Source: Micromonospora lupini str. Lupac 08 (lineage in GTDB: Bacteria > Actinomycetota > Actinomycetes > Mycobacteriales > Micromonosporaceae). From it: a stretch of 64,000 nt of DNA. The position numbers and the translations under genes are program-made. Positions within the stretch are counted from its first letter, which is position 1. Each line of letters starts with the position of its first letter. The notes beneath the pieces were generated by a model. That model was not told the DNA's origin, searched no databases, and saw only the letters and a program-made list of their open reading frames with translations. Location: positions 3,213,079-3,277,078 of the forward strand of contig NZ_HF570108.1 in NCBI RefSeq assembly GCF_000297395.2. The letters run 5' to 3'. Below, one piece after another: positions 1 to 8,616 of the stretch.

Positions 1-1458
1 ACCCCCCGAGGGGCCTGCGGCGGCTGCGGCGTCCTGGTCGGGGTGCCCCGCCGGGCGTGGCACGCCGTCGGGCGGCCCGCCCGGGCCGTGCGCGGGCAGT
101 TCCAGGCGGAACCGGGCGCCGGCGCCCGGCGCGCTGCGGACGCTCAGCACCCCGCCGAGCAGGGCGGTGTGTTCCCGGGCGATGGCCAGGCCGAGCCCGC
201 TGCCCGGCGCGGAGCGCGAGGCGTCGACCTTGTGGAACCGGTCGAACACGTGCGGCAGGTGCTCGGCGGGAATGCCCGGCCCCTGGTCGGTGACCTCGAC
301 GACGACGAGCGGGCCCACCCCGGTCACTGTCGCCCGGATCTCGCCGCCGCCGTGCTCGACCGCGTTGACGACCAGGTTGGCCAGGACGCGCTCCAGGCGG
401 CGGGGGTCCGTGCGCAGCGCCACCGGGTCGCCGCTGACCAGCACGCGGTCCGACCAGCCGCGCGCCGCGACGATCGCGCGCAGCAGCGCCGGGGCGTCCA
501 CCCGCTCGACGCTCGGCCGTTCCCGCCCGGCGTCCAGCCGCGAGATCTCCATCAGGTCCTCGACCAGGCGGCGCAGCCGGACCACGTCGCCCACCAGCAG
601 CCGCGCGGCCGGCCGGGCGTCGTCGGGCAGCCGGTCCAACTGCTCGCCCAGCAGCGAGGCCGCGGCCACCAGGGCGGTCACCGGGGTACGCAGCTCGTGC
701 GCGACATCCGCGGTGAACCGCCGCTCCCGGGCCTGCGCGGCCGACAGGGCGGCGATCTTCGACTCCAGCGCCTCGGCCATCTCGTTGAACGACGCCGCCC
801 AGACGCTGAACTCGTCGCGCCCGCGTACCGGCAGACGGGTGGCGAGCAACCCCTCGGTGAGTGAGCGGGCAGCGCGGCTGGCCCGGCCCACCGGCTCCAG
901 GGTGCGCCGGGCCAGGAGGTGACCCACCCCGGCGGCGACCAGCACGACGAGCACCCAGCCGGCCAGGAACGCGGTGCGCACCTGACCCAGGTCGGCGGCG
1001 ATGTCGTCCTCCACGGTGATCACGTACAGCTCCGCTGTCGAGCCGGGAATGCGTCCACCGACCACCAGCAGTCGGGGCCGCTGGGCCGGCGCCGAGCGCT
1101 GGTAGGCGAGCTGCCCGTCGGCGACCGACGCCCGCAGTCGCGTGCCGAGGGCGGGGGCGTACGCGGGGTCGGAGGGGCGGACCGGACCGTCGACCAGGAG
1201 GACGTGCCGGCCGCTGCCCTCGAAGCTGGTGAGCAGCTCGGTGCCGCGCTGCTCGGTCAGGGGCAGGAACTCACCGGCGAGCAGAAGCTGGTAGCGGGCG
1301 TCGGCGGCGGCCTCGTGCAGCGAGGCGTCCAACCAGGACTGCCGCAGCAGCAGACCGGCCCCACCGGCGAGCAGGCCGGCGGACACCCCGGCGACCAGCA
1401 CGAACGCGATCGTCAACCGGCGCCGCAGGCGGCCCGGCGCCACCGCTCGTCCGGCCAT
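1..1458 (-). CDS. Sensor histidine kinase, C-terminal tail cut by window edge
   Basis: This is a membrane sensor kinase that would autophosphorylate on His254 and pass phosphate to the regulator encoded 13 bases upstream. In order it shows a membrane segment (residues about 17-38), an extracytoplasmic loop of roughly 125 residues, a second membrane segment (about 165-187), a HAMP-like linker, a HisKA domain with H-box ADVAHELRTP, and a HATPase domain with N-box NLVVNAVEHG and G-boxes DQGPGIP and GSGLGLAI. The frame is still open at base 1 after 486 codons, in a Pro/Ala/Gly-rich tail, so all catalytic parts are present. The signal sensed cannot be read from the sequence. Confidence 0.93.
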   Translation of the reverse strand, partial: MAGRAVAPGRLRRRLTIAFVLVAGVSAGLLAGGAGLLLRQSWLDASLHEAAADARYQLLLAGEFLPLTEQRGTELLTSFEGSGRHVLLVDGPVRPSDPAYAPALGTRLRASVADGQLAYQRSAPAQRPRLLVVGGRIPGSTAELYVITVEDDIAADLGQVRTAFLAGWVLVVLVAAGVGHLLARRTLEPVGRASRAARSLTEGLLATRLPVRGRDEFSVWAASFNEMAEALESKIAALSAAQARERRFTADVAHELRTPVTALVAAASLLGEQLDRLPDDARPAARLLVGDVVRLRRLVEDLMEISRLDAGRERPSVERVDAPALLRAIVAARGWSDRVLVSGDPVALRTDPRRLERVLANLVVNAVEHGGGEIRATVTGVGPLVVVEVTDQGPGIPAEHLPHVFDRFHKVDASRSAPGSGLGLAIAREHTALLGGVLSVRSAPGAGARFRLELPAHGPGGPPDGVPRPAGHPDQDAAAAAGPSGG

Positions 1459-1471
1459 CGCCGACCTCCCG

Positions 1472-2155
1472 TCAGCCCGTGGACAGCTTGTAGCCGACGC
1501 CGCGCACCGTGCGGATGCGCCGCGGGTGCGTCGGGTCGTCCTCGACCTTGGCGCGCAGCCGCTGCACCGCCACGTCGACGAGTCGCGAGTCGCCCAGGAA
1601 ACGGTGGTCCCAGACCAGGTCCAGCAGCAGTTCCCGGGTGAAGACCTGGCCGGGGCGTCGGGCCAGCTCCAGCAGCAGACGGAACTCGGTGGCGGTCACG
1701 GTCACCTCCCGGCCGTCGCGGCGTACCACGAAGCCGCCCGGATCGATCTCCAGGTCGCCGACGGTGATGGTGTGCGACCCGACCGGCGCGCTCGCCCGCC
1801 GCAGCACCGAGCGGACCCGGGCGACCAGCTCGGGCAGGTCGAAGGGTTTGCGCAGGTAGTCGTCGGCGCCGCACTCGAGGCCGACCACCACGTCGAGCGT
1901 GTCGGTGCGGGCGGTCAGCATGAGGATCGGCACCTGGCTCGTCCGCCGGATCTCCCGGCAGACCTCCAGGCCGTCCAGCCCGGGCAGCATGACGTCGAGC
2001 ACGATCGCGTCGACCGGGTGCGCGCGCCAGGTCAGGAGCGCCTGCCGCCCGTCGACGGCGGTGTCGACCCGAAAACCGGCGCGACGCAGTCCGAGGGCGG
2101 TGACCTCCCGGATGGAGGCGTCGTCCTCGACCACCAGCACGCGGCCCTCCACCAC
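1472..2155 (-). CDS. OmpR/PhoB-family response regulator
   Basis: This is a DNA-binding response regulator of 227 residues. The receiver domain (1-115) has the acidic pair near residues 11-12, the phospho-acceptor Asp54 in IVLDVMLPG and the conserved Lys in YLRKPF. A winged-helix domain follows (about 128-224), ending RTVRGVGYKL, the usual OmpR wing. The GTG at 2155 begins two residues before the first receiver strand. The kinase gene starts 13 bases after its stop, so the two are co-transcribed and are almost certainly cognate partners. The target genes are not evident. Confidence 0.95.
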   Translation of the reverse strand: MVEGRVLVVEDDASIREVTALGLRRAGFRVDTAVDGRQALLTWRAHPVDAIVLDVMLPGLDGLEVCREIRRTSQVPILMLTARTDTLDVVVGLECGADDYLRKPFDLPELVARVRSVLRRASAPVGSHTITVGDLEIDPGGFVVRRDGREVTVTATEFRLLLELARRPGQVFTRELLLDLVWDHRFLGDSRLVDVAVQRLRAKVEDDPTHPRRIRTVRGVGYKLSTG

Positions 2156-2383
2156 CTGAGGGTAGACCCGCCGCGACGCTGCGCAGCCCTGGCGGAACGG
2201 TCGGTGTCGGCGGCCGGTCGGCTCCGGATCACGGGACGGCGGCCTCCGACCTCCGGCGGGTGATCCTCGATCTTGGCTACGGCTACCATCGGGTCGCCAA
2301 CCGCACCAACGCGACGGTCATCGATGGTCAACCTGCCCCGGGCCGCCGCCACCGCGTGACCAGTTCACCTGAGAGGACACGAC

Positions 2384-2740
2384 GTGCAACGTCATGGCTG
2401 CGTGATCCGGCTTCGCCCGGAGCACCGGGAGACCTACCTGCGCCTACACGCCGAGGTCTGGCCGAGCGTCGAGAAGACGCTGCGCGAGGCGAACTTCCGC
2501 AACTACACCATCTTCCTCCACGACGACCTGCTCTTCGGCTACTACGAGTACGTCGGCGAGGACTACGAGGCCGACCTGCGGTACATCGCCGCCGACCCGC
2601 AGACGCAGGAGTGGTGGAAGCTGACCGACCCGTGCCAGGAGTCGGTCGCCGAACCCGGTTCGGGGGACTGGTGGGCCCCGATGCGGGAGATCTGGCACCT
2701 GGCCGACGAGGCGGGCGCGGAGGAACCCGAGCGGCCCTGA
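2384..2740 (+). CDS. rhaM: L-rhamnose mutarotase family protein
   Basis: At 118 residues this matches the L-rhamnose mutarotase (RhaM/RhaU) family, which interconverts alpha and beta anomers of L-rhamnose. Family signatures visible are an N-terminal histidine strand (MQRHGCVIRL), a central YYEY region and the W-W-P-M near the C-terminus (DWWAPMREIW). The GTG at 2384 follows the GAGAGGAC ribosome site. No other rhamnose catabolic gene lies nearby, so it is an isolated member here. Family membership is secure; the sugar actually used is inferred from the family. Confidence 0.85.
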   Translation: MQRHGCVIRLRPEHRETYLRLHAEVWPSVEKTLREANFRNYTIFLHDDLLFGYYEYVGEDYEADLRYIAADPQTQEWWKLTDPCQESVAEPGSGDWWAPMREIWHLADEAGAEEPERP

Positions 2741-2770
2741 CCGGGTTTCCGCGGGTAGCCCCCCGGTGAG

Positions 2771-3727
2771 CTACCGGCCCGCGGTCGGGTGCGGCGTGCC
2801 GTGCTCCTCCGCGACCCGGATGATCGTCCTGCCGGGGGTGCGGCGGTGTCGGACGAACGCTGAGGCCGCTTCGGAGAGCGGCCGTACGGCGCCGACGACG
2901 GGCTTGAGCCGCCCGGTCCGGACGCGGTGGGCGAGGTCGGCCAGCCGGGCGCGATCGGGTTCGACGACGAAGAAGACGGCGCGCCCGTCCCTCGGCTGCA
3001 CGGTGGGCGGCACGGCGATGGTGACGAGGGTGCCGCCCGGGCGTACCAGTTCGGTCGACCGCCGGAGGATGTCGCCGCCGATGACGTCGAGCACCACGTC
3101 CACCTCGCCGACGTGCTCCAGGTCGTCGGCGTCCAGGTCGACGAACGTCTGCGCGCCGAGGGTGAGTGCCAGTTCGCGGTCGTCGGCTCGACCGGTGCCG
3201 ATCACGTGGGCTCCCACCTCCCGCGCGAGTTGGACGGCGATCGAGCCGACACCGCCCGCGACGCCGTGGACGAGGACGGTCTGGCCGGTCGTGAGGTGGG
3301 CGTGGTCGAACAGCGCCTGCCACGCCGTCAGCCCGGAGATGGGCAGCGCGGCGGCCACGGTGTGGTCGATGTCGGCCGCGAGCGGAGCGAGGTTGCGAGC
3401 CTCCACCGCGGTGTACTCGGCCAGGGATCCGTTGCGCGCCCAGTCGGTCAGTCCGAACACCCGCTGGCCCACGGTGAGACCTGTGGTTCCGTAGCCCAGC
3501 TCGACCACGACTCCGGACACCTCGTGCCCGGGGATGCTGGGTGTCCGGTCGCGGCCGGCGCGATCGGTCCACGTCGCCGGCCAGTCGAGCTCTCCGGGGG
3601 TGAACCCCGCGGCGTGAACGCGCACGATGACGTCGTTCTCCGCGGCGTGGGGGTACGGCATGTCGGTGAGGGCGAGCCCGTCGACACCCGCGTCACGGTC
3701 GCGCACGGTGATCGCTCGCATGCTCAA
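2771..3727 (-). CDS. NADP-dependent quinone oxidoreductase-like MDR protein
   Basis: This is a medium-chain dehydrogenase/reductase of 318 residues, of the zinc-free quinone oxidoreductase type. The N-terminal GroES-like fold carries PGHEVSGVV (about 66-74). The nucleotide-binding Rossmann motif VLVHGVAGGVGSIAVQLA lies at about 151-168. The structural-zinc cysteine cluster is absent, as in quinone reductases. The C-terminus (FVRHRRTPGRTIIRV) is the usual family end. It is convergent with rhaM and upstream of the HD-domain gene on the same strand, 91 bases away. The substrate cannot be predicted. Confidence 0.9.
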   Translation of the reverse strand: MSMRAITVRDRDAGVDGLALTDMPYPHAAENDVIVRVHAAGFTPGELDWPATWTDRAGRDRTPSIPGHEVSGVVVELGYGTTGLTVGQRVFGLTDWARNGSLAEYTAVEARNLAPLAADIDHTVAAALPISGLTAWQALFDHAHLTTGQTVLVHGVAGGVGSIAVQLAREVGAHVIGTGRADDRELALTLGAQTFVDLDADDLEHVGEVDVVLDVIGGDILRRSTELVRPGGTLVTIAVPPTVQPRDGRAVFFVVEPDRARLADLAHRVRTGRLKPVVGAVRPLSEAASAFVRHRRTPGRTIIRVAEEHGTPHPTAGR

Positions 3728-3818
3728 GTCCTTCCGAAGGGGTTCGTCGGTGTGGCCCGGCGGTGCGGGTCCGGCGCTTGGCCGACGCGTGACGCCGACC
3801 GCGTGGGCCCGTGTCCGG

Positions 3819-4457
3819 TCAGCTCGGCCAGGGCGAGCCGACGATGCGCTCGACGGTCGTCACGCGATCGAGACCGGGGATGAAGTGTTCGAGGATGTCA
3901 GAGTTCACTGTGCCGTTCGTGGTGTCCGGGCGATTCCTCATCCCGTCGAACTGGGTCCGCAGGAACTCGTTCTTGAAGTCCCCCCGCGGATGAACGGAGA
4001 GGATCTCGTCCAGTTGATCCTTCTCCAGCCCGTCCAGGCCGAGCCCGAGCACGTCGGTCAGGACGCCGAGGTAGGTGGTGGCGATCTCCGGGCCCATCCG
4101 GTCGGGGATGCCCGGTGTGGTGTGCAGCGCGACCGCGGTCCAGACGGTCTCGGCGGCGGCAGTCGAGAAGCCCCGGTCCAGCAGGAACTTGCGGGCGTGG
4201 TCGGCGCCGTCGACCTCGAAGCGCTGTTCGACGTCGGAGAACGGAGTCAGGAGACCGCTGTCGTGGAACATCGACGCCAGATAGAGCAGTTCGGGATCCG
4301 GTTTTACGCCGAGCCGGTGCGCGTGCGTCAGGCCGAAGAGAAAGACCCGTCGGGAGTGGTGATAGATGAGCGGTCCGGTCGTCTCCCGGATGTGGCGGGT
4401 CGCTTCGGCGACCGCCGCCGTGTCGGGAATCTCGAACCCCGCGATGACCTCTGACAT
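3819..4457 (-). CDS. HD-domain protein, cyanamide hydratase-like
   Basis: This is a metal-dependent HD-superfamily protein of 212 residues. The HD signature is MFHDSGLL with His65-Asp66, preceded by His34 (YHHSRRVFL) and followed by a later histidine in VALHTT (about 111), which is the arrangement of a metal-binding HD hydrolase. The overall sequence resembles cyanamide hydratase-type HD proteins. The ATG at 4457 was chosen because a GAAGGG ribosome site precedes it and because the bases upstream lie in the divergent promoter region shared with the GlxA-type regulator at 4650. That regulator may control it; this is inferred from position. Confidence 0.8.
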   Translation of the reverse strand: MSEVIAGFEIPDTAAVAEATRHIRETTGPLIYHHSRRVFLFGLTHAHRLGVKPDPELLYLASMFHDSGLLTPFSDVEQRFEVDGADHARKFLLDRGFSTAAAETVWTAVALHTTPGIPDRMGPEIATTYLGVLTDVLGLGLDGLEKDQLDEILSVHPRGDFKNEFLRTQFDGMRNRPDTTNGTVNSDILEHFIPGLDRVTTVERIVGSPWPS

Positions 4458-4649
4458 GCCCTTCGACCTTCCCGGCGCAATGTGCGAACGTCCTGGTGGC
4501 CTCCATGCTGCCCTCCGATCGTCGTACGCTGCCGCCCTCATCCGGCCAGGAACCACTTACATCCGGACGGGGTGATCGCGAGGTGGGCGACGCCTCCACG
4601 AGGATCACCGTCATCTCCGGTGACGGCGTGCTACCAATACCCGGTGTCC

Positions 4650-5618
4650 ATGCCGCCCCACCGCGTCGCGATCTTCGTCTATGACGGAGTGACGTTGCTG
4701 GATGTCGCAGGTCCGGCGGAGGTGTTCAAGGAGGCGAACCGCTTCGGCGCCGACTACCGGATCGTGCTGCTGTCGCCGACCGGCGCGGACGTCACGTCGA
4801 GTCTCGGCGTTCGGATCGCGGTCGACGGCGCCGTCTCCTCCGAGCCGGCCTTCGACACGCTGCTGGTGGCCGGGTCCGACCACTATCCGCGCGCCCATGT
4901 CCCCGCCGACCTGGCCGAGGCCGCACGGAGACCGGCGGCGGTGGCCGGAAGGGTCGCCTCGATCTGCACCGGGGCGTTCGTCCTCGCCGCCGCCGGCGTC
5001 CTCGACGGCAAGCGCGCCACCACGCACTGGCAGGTCGCGCACGAGCTGGCCGCCCGACACCCGACCTGCCGCGTCGAGCCCGACGCGATCTACGTGCGCG
5101 ACGGCAGCACGTACACCTCGGCGGGGGTGACGGCCGGTATCGACCTGGCCCTCGCTCTCGTCGAAGAGGACCACGGGCCCGACGTGGCGCGCGACGTCGC
5201 ACGCGCCCTGGTGGTGTACATGCAGCGGGCGGGCGGCCAGTCCCAGTTCTCCGCGCCGCTGCAGGGCCCGCCGCCCCGCTCGCCGGCGCTGCGGCGGATC
5301 GCCGACCTGGTGACCGCGAACCCCCGCGGGGACCACTCGCTCGGTGAACTCGCCAAACACCTCAACGTGAGCACCCGGCACCTCACCCGGCTCTTCCACG
5401 ACGAGCTGTCCACGACACCGGCCCGCTACGTGGAGAACATCCGATTCGACCTGGCTCGGGCGTTCCTCGACCAGGGCCACACCGCGACGCAGGCCGCGAC
5501 CCTCGCCGGGTTCCCCAGTTACGAGAGCATGCGGCGGGTCTTCGCGAGAAAGCTGTCGATCAGCCCCGCCGCCTACCAACGACGGTTCAGCACGGCCCGC
5601 CGTCCCCACCCGGATTAG
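4650..5618 (+). CDS. GlxA-family transcriptional regulator (DJ-1/PfpI + AraC HTH)
   Basis: This is a 322-residue regulator built from an N-terminal DJ-1/PfpI-like domain (about 4-170) and a C-terminal AraC-type double helix-turn-helix (about 225-318). The N-terminal domain keeps a cysteine at the usual nucleophile elbow (SICTGAF, Cys106). The second HTH carries the AraC signature around GFPSYESMRRVFARKLSISP. The start is ATG 4650, with an in-frame GTG at 4644 as the alternative. It is divergent from the HD-domain gene across 192 bases, an arrangement typical of local regulators. The effector is unknown. Confidence 0.9.
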   Translation: MPPHRVAIFVYDGVTLLDVAGPAEVFKEANRFGADYRIVLLSPTGADVTSSLGVRIAVDGAVSSEPAFDTLLVAGSDHYPRAHVPADLAEAARRPAAVAGRVASICTGAFVLAAAGVLDGKRATTHWQVAHELAARHPTCRVEPDAIYVRDGSTYTSAGVTAGIDLALALVEEDHGPDVARDVARALVVYMQRAGGQSQFSAPLQGPPPRSPALRRIADLVTANPRGDHSLGELAKHLNVSTRHLTRLFHDELSTTPARYVENIRFDLARAFLDQGHTATQAATLAGFPSYESMRRVFARKLSISPAAYQRRFSTARRPHPD

Positions 5619-5631
5619 TGGGCGGCTCCGC

Positions 5632-6195
5632 TCACCACTGGTGGGCGACGTCCAGCACGACGCGGCTGTGCGCGCCGGGGCCGGCGAGCGTGAACGTGCG
5701 GAACGGCAACCGGGCCCGTACGCCGACCGCGAAGGTGCTGTAGCCCTCGAAGCTGCCGCCGAAGACGACGTCGCGCAGCGTCGAACAGCGCAGAACGTTC
5801 GTGACGTGCTCGCCCACCGCGTAGGGCACGGTGCCCTGGTGCTCGTCGTCGTACGCCGGGGCCCGCAGCGAGACCCGCAGCAGCGCGTCCCCGGCGGTGT
5901 ACGGCGACAGTGCCAGCCCTTCGCCCTCGGTCCACGTCTCGCCGTAGCCGACCGCGTAACCGTCGACCGGGCCGGCGAACTCGAACACCACCCGGTCGTA
6001 GCAGTCCTGCCGACCGGTCCGCACGGCGACCAGCGGGGCGTCGCTCAGCGCGCCGGCCGACTTCTCCGCGCTGCCCCAGGTGATCCCGCAGTACGCCGAC
6101 CCGGTGGTGGTGCCCGCAGCGGTGCTGCTGCCCGCGCTGGCGACCAGACCGGCGACGACGACCGCCAACGCGGTGAGTGTGCTCCTGATCCTCAT
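5632..6195 (-). CDS. Secreted AMIN-like domain protein
   Basis: This is an exported protein of 187 residues. An N-terminal signal peptide (MRIRSTLTALAVVVAGLVAS, cleavage likely near residue 27) is followed by a beta-rich domain with DCYDRVVFEFAG and VRARLPFRTF, which resembles the actinobacterial AMIN-like (lipo)protein family. There is no lipobox, so it is probably released or wall-associated. The ATG at 6195 follows a GGAGAGATCACC ribosome site; codons further upstream in the frame are not supported. It is convergent with the GlxA gene. AMIN-like domains are thought to bind envelope polymers; a precise role is not known. Confidence 0.75.
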   Translation of the reverse strand: MRIRSTLTALAVVVAGLVASAGSSTAAGTTTGSAYCGITWGSAEKSAGALSDAPLVAVRTGRQDCYDRVVFEFAGPVDGYAVGYGETWTEGEGLALSPYTAGDALLRVSLRAPAYDDEHQGTVPYAVGEHVTNVLRCSTLRDVVFGGSFEGYSTFAVGVRARLPFRTFTLAGPGAHSRVVLDVAHQW

Positions 6196-6451
6196 GGTGA
6201 TCTCTCCGTTCGATGCCGGGGTCACGTCGCGGCAGCGTCGCCGGTGACCCTCAGCCGTCACGGTCGTCCTCTCGTGGCACGCGCGCTTCGCCGCCGCGTA
6301 ACCGCCGGGTAACAGTGGCCGACGGTCGCCGGACGACCGCTGGGGAGCGCATGACGTCCGGATACCTCCCCAGCCCCGGCGTGGCTGGGTCACCCACGCC
6401 GTCCCACAACGCGGTACTGTGCCGGACAGTCGACACATTCGAGGTGGACCC

Positions 6452-7105
6452 GTGCCTACCGTCGTCGTCCTCGCGCTGACCCTCGCCCTCGCGCCCGCGC
6501 CGTCTCCGTCTCCGTCGCCCACCTCGGGCCCGGTCGGCGACATCCTCGGTGGCGTCGGCCGAGCCGTCGACGATCTGTTCGGCGGCCACGGCGCGCCGAG
6601 TGCGACGCCGACGCCGAGCGTCACCCCCACCGCGACGTCCGCGCCGAGCCGGCCGCCAGCGACCGGCCGGCCCCGCCCCGCCGCGCCTGGTGCGACCGCC
6701 GCGCCCGCCGGGTCGTCGGCAGGTGTCCGGGCTCCGGCCGCCCCCGAGCGTCCGGCCGGTGGCTCCGGCGTCGACGCGCAGGAGGCGGCAGTGCCCCCGC
6801 GCATGGGGGACACCCCGGCCTCCGAGGCCTCGCCGGCGCTCGCCGAGCCCGCCCGTGGTGGCTGGCCGCCGGTGTCCTACCTGCTGGTCGTGGCCCTCCT
6901 GGCGGTGCTGGCACTGCTGCTCCTGCGTCGCCGGGCTCCCGACCCTCCCACCGCTCCGGCGTCGGATCCCGGTCCCGCGCCGGATCCCGGCCCGGATCTC
7001 GAACCCACGCCGGACAATGTCCGCCGCCTGCCGACCACGCTCAACGGCATCTACGAGTTGGGTCGGCTGGACGAGCGGCTCGAGCAGGAACGCCGCCGCA
7101 CCTGA
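6452..7105 (+). CDS. Hypothetical membrane-anchored Pro/Ala-rich protein
   Basis: I do not recognise a family. The 217-residue product starts with a hydrophobic signal-like stretch (about 3-18), then a low-complexity Pro/Ser/Thr/Ala region, then one clear membrane helix (about 150-166, SYLLVVALLAVLALLLL) followed by RRR and a cytoplasmic tail ending in a charged helix. The layout suggests an exported, disordered stalk anchored near its C-terminus. The GTG at 6452 is preceded by GAGGTG five bases away, which favours it over earlier codons. It is convergent with the DUF3152 gene. Confidence 0.65.
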   Translation: MPTVVVLALTLALAPAPSPSPSPTSGPVGDILGGVGRAVDDLFGGHGAPSATPTPSVTPTATSAPSRPPATGRPRPAAPGATAAPAGSSAGVRAPAAPERPAGGSGVDAQEAAVPPRMGDTPASEASPALAEPARGGWPPVSYLLVVALLAVLALLLLRRRAPDPPTAPASDPGPAPDPGPDLEPTPDNVRRLPTTLNGIYELGRLDERLEQERRRT

Positions 7106-7129
7106 CGGACGACCTCCGGACCGTCGGGC

Positions 7130-7975
7130 TCAGTGCGCCGGATAGGCGCCCTCGGGCCGCGGGATCCCGTCGTCGTACGCCCCGACCGGGCCGCTGTAGC
7201 GGGTCGTGCCGTTCGGGTACGGCCAGGCCCCGGCGCGGCAGCCGTGCAGGCCCAACGTCTGCTGCTGCATCACCGGCGCCGGCCGGCCCCGCCCCGGGCA
7301 GCGTTCGTGACCGAACCCGAGCTTGTGCCCCACCTCGTGGTTGACCATGTACTGCCGATAGGTGGCAAGGTTCGCGCCGTAGTGCGGCACCCCCGAGACC
7401 CAGCGCGCCACGTTGAGCACCACCCGGGCGCCGTTGCGGCACGACGTGTAGCCGTCCGGCACGTCCTGGCAGAGGGTGTCGCGGGTGCCGGGGGTCGCCA
7501 CGTAGATGGTGAAGTCGGCCGGTTCGTCGGCACCGACCCGGCGCAGCCGCCACGTCCCGCCCGCCGTCCACCCGCGGCTGTCGTTCAACGTCGCGGAGAT
7601 CGCCGTGGCGATGTCGCCCGCCCGCAGCCCCCGGATGTCGCGCTCCACGGCGACCCGGTAGCGCATCAACTGGCCCGCGCTCCCGCCCCCGCCCGTCGTC
7701 TCGGCCGCCGCCACCGACCAGCGGTTGCTGCCGGTGGCGGGATAGCTGACCGGCGCGACAGTGGGCGTCACCGGCGCGACACCGCCGCTCCCGGCCACTC
7801 CCGCCGGCCGGCCCGTCGCGACCGCCGCGGGCAGGCCGGTGGGGTCCGGTCCGGCGGCGGGGCCACCGGCTGGCCCGTTCCCGGCGGCGGGCAGGCCGCA
7901 CCCGGTGAGCAGCGCCACGGCCAGCAGCAACGCCGCCGAGAACAGGTACCCCCGACGGGTAGCCTTCGTCGACAT
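7130..7975 (-). CDS. DUF3152 lipoprotein, metzincin-like metallopeptidase
   Basis: This is a 281-residue lipoprotein. The lipobox LLTGC places Cys26 as the lipidated residue. After a Pro/Gly/Ala-rich linker comes the DUF3152 domain, with a full HExxHxxGxxH zinc motif (HEVGHKLGFGH, residues 213-223) followed by a methionine about ten residues on (PAPVMQQQ), like the Met-turn of metzincins. It therefore looks like an active zinc peptidase on the outer face of the membrane. The ATG at 7975 follows GGGGAGAG. The gene is divergent from the SigE-family sigma gene and has a near-identical ECF-type promoter, so both are likely under the same sigma factor. Confidence 0.85.
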   Translation of the reverse strand: MSTKATRRGYLFSAALLLAVALLTGCGLPAAGNGPAGGPAAGPDPTGLPAAVATGRPAGVAGSGGVAPVTPTVAPVSYPATGSNRWSVAAAETTGGGGSAGQLMRYRVAVERDIRGLRAGDIATAISATLNDSRGWTAGGTWRLRRVGADEPADFTIYVATPGTRDTLCQDVPDGYTSCRNGARVVLNVARWVSGVPHYGANLATYRQYMVNHEVGHKLGFGHERCPGRGRPAPVMQQQTLGLHGCRAGAWPYPNGTTRYSGPVGAYDDGIPRPEGAYPAH

Positions 7976-8013
7976 GTTTCTCTCCCCTCGCGAGCCGGTC
8001 TGCGGCCACGCGG

Positions 8014-8091
8014 GAGAGAAGACGGGTGAGACGGCCAAAAAGTTCACGTCGCGAGGACTCAACCTTTTGGCGGTCTAGCCCGTCTGAGGCG
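8014..8091. promoter_or_regulatory. Back-to-back matching ECF sigma promoters
   Basis: On the plus strand AAC at 8061-8063, 17 bases, then CGTCT at 8081-8085. On the minus strand AAC at 8044-8042, 17 bases, then CGTCT at 8024-8020. The two promoters agree at most positions in between (TTTTGGC and GTCT blocks). This is the AAC-N17-CGTCT layout of ECF sigma promoters. They would drive the sigma gene at 8116 and the DUF3152 lipoprotein at 7975. The resemblance makes the region an imperfect 16-base dyad. Confidence 0.7.
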
Positions 8092-8115
8092 GTGTGGCAC
8101 GGGGGAGGGTTCGCG

Positions 8116-8616
8116 GTGGCGCGGGGTGATGCGGAGTTCGTCGAGTTCGCGCGGGCGGCGTCCGCGCGACTGGTGCACGCCGCGTTCCTGATGACCGGCG
8201 ACCACCACCAGGCCGAGGACGCCGCGCAGACCGCGCTGGTCCGCACCTACGCGTCATGGTCGCGGATCCACGACGACGACGCGTACGGGTACGCCCGTCG
8301 CACCCTCGTCAACCACCTGGTGGATCGATGGCGGCGGCCGATGCGGGAGTACCCGACCGACGAGGTGCCGGAACAGCGGGGTGCCGACGTGGCCGACGAC
8401 GTGACCACCCGCCGCTGGCTGGTCACCATCCTCGGCGCGCTCAGCCCTCGGGAGCGGGCCATCGTCGTGCTGCGCTACTACTTCGACCTGCCGGAGGCGC
8501 AGGTGGCCCGGGAACTCGCCGTATCCGTCGGCACCGTCAAGAGCACCAGCTCGCGCGCCCTGGAGAAGCTGCGCACCGCCGCGCCGCGCACGGTCGACGA
8601 GGAGGCGCGCCGATGA
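8116..8616 (+). CDS. SigE-family RNA polymerase sigma factor (ECF)
   Basis: This is an ECF sigma factor of 166 residues. Region 2 covers about 8-75 (FVEFARAASARLVHAAFLM through AYGYARRTLVNHLVDRWRR). Region 4 covers about 105-155 (LSPRERAIVVLRYYFDLPEAQVA, then VSVGTVKSTSSRALEKLR), typical of the actinobacterial SigE family. The GTG at 8116 was chosen because GGGGGAGGG lies seven bases upstream and ECF-like promoter elements lie at 8061-8085. The downstream membrane protein gene overlaps its stop codon (ATGA), so it probably encodes the partner controlling this sigma factor. Confidence 0.93.
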   Translation: MARGDAEFVEFARAASARLVHAAFLMTGDHHQAEDAAQTALVRTYASWSRIHDDDAYGYARRTLVNHLVDRWRRPMREYPTDEVPEQRGADVADDVTTRRWLVTILGALSPRERAIVVLRYYFDLPEAQVARELAVSVGTVKSTSSRALEKLRTAAPRTVDEEARR

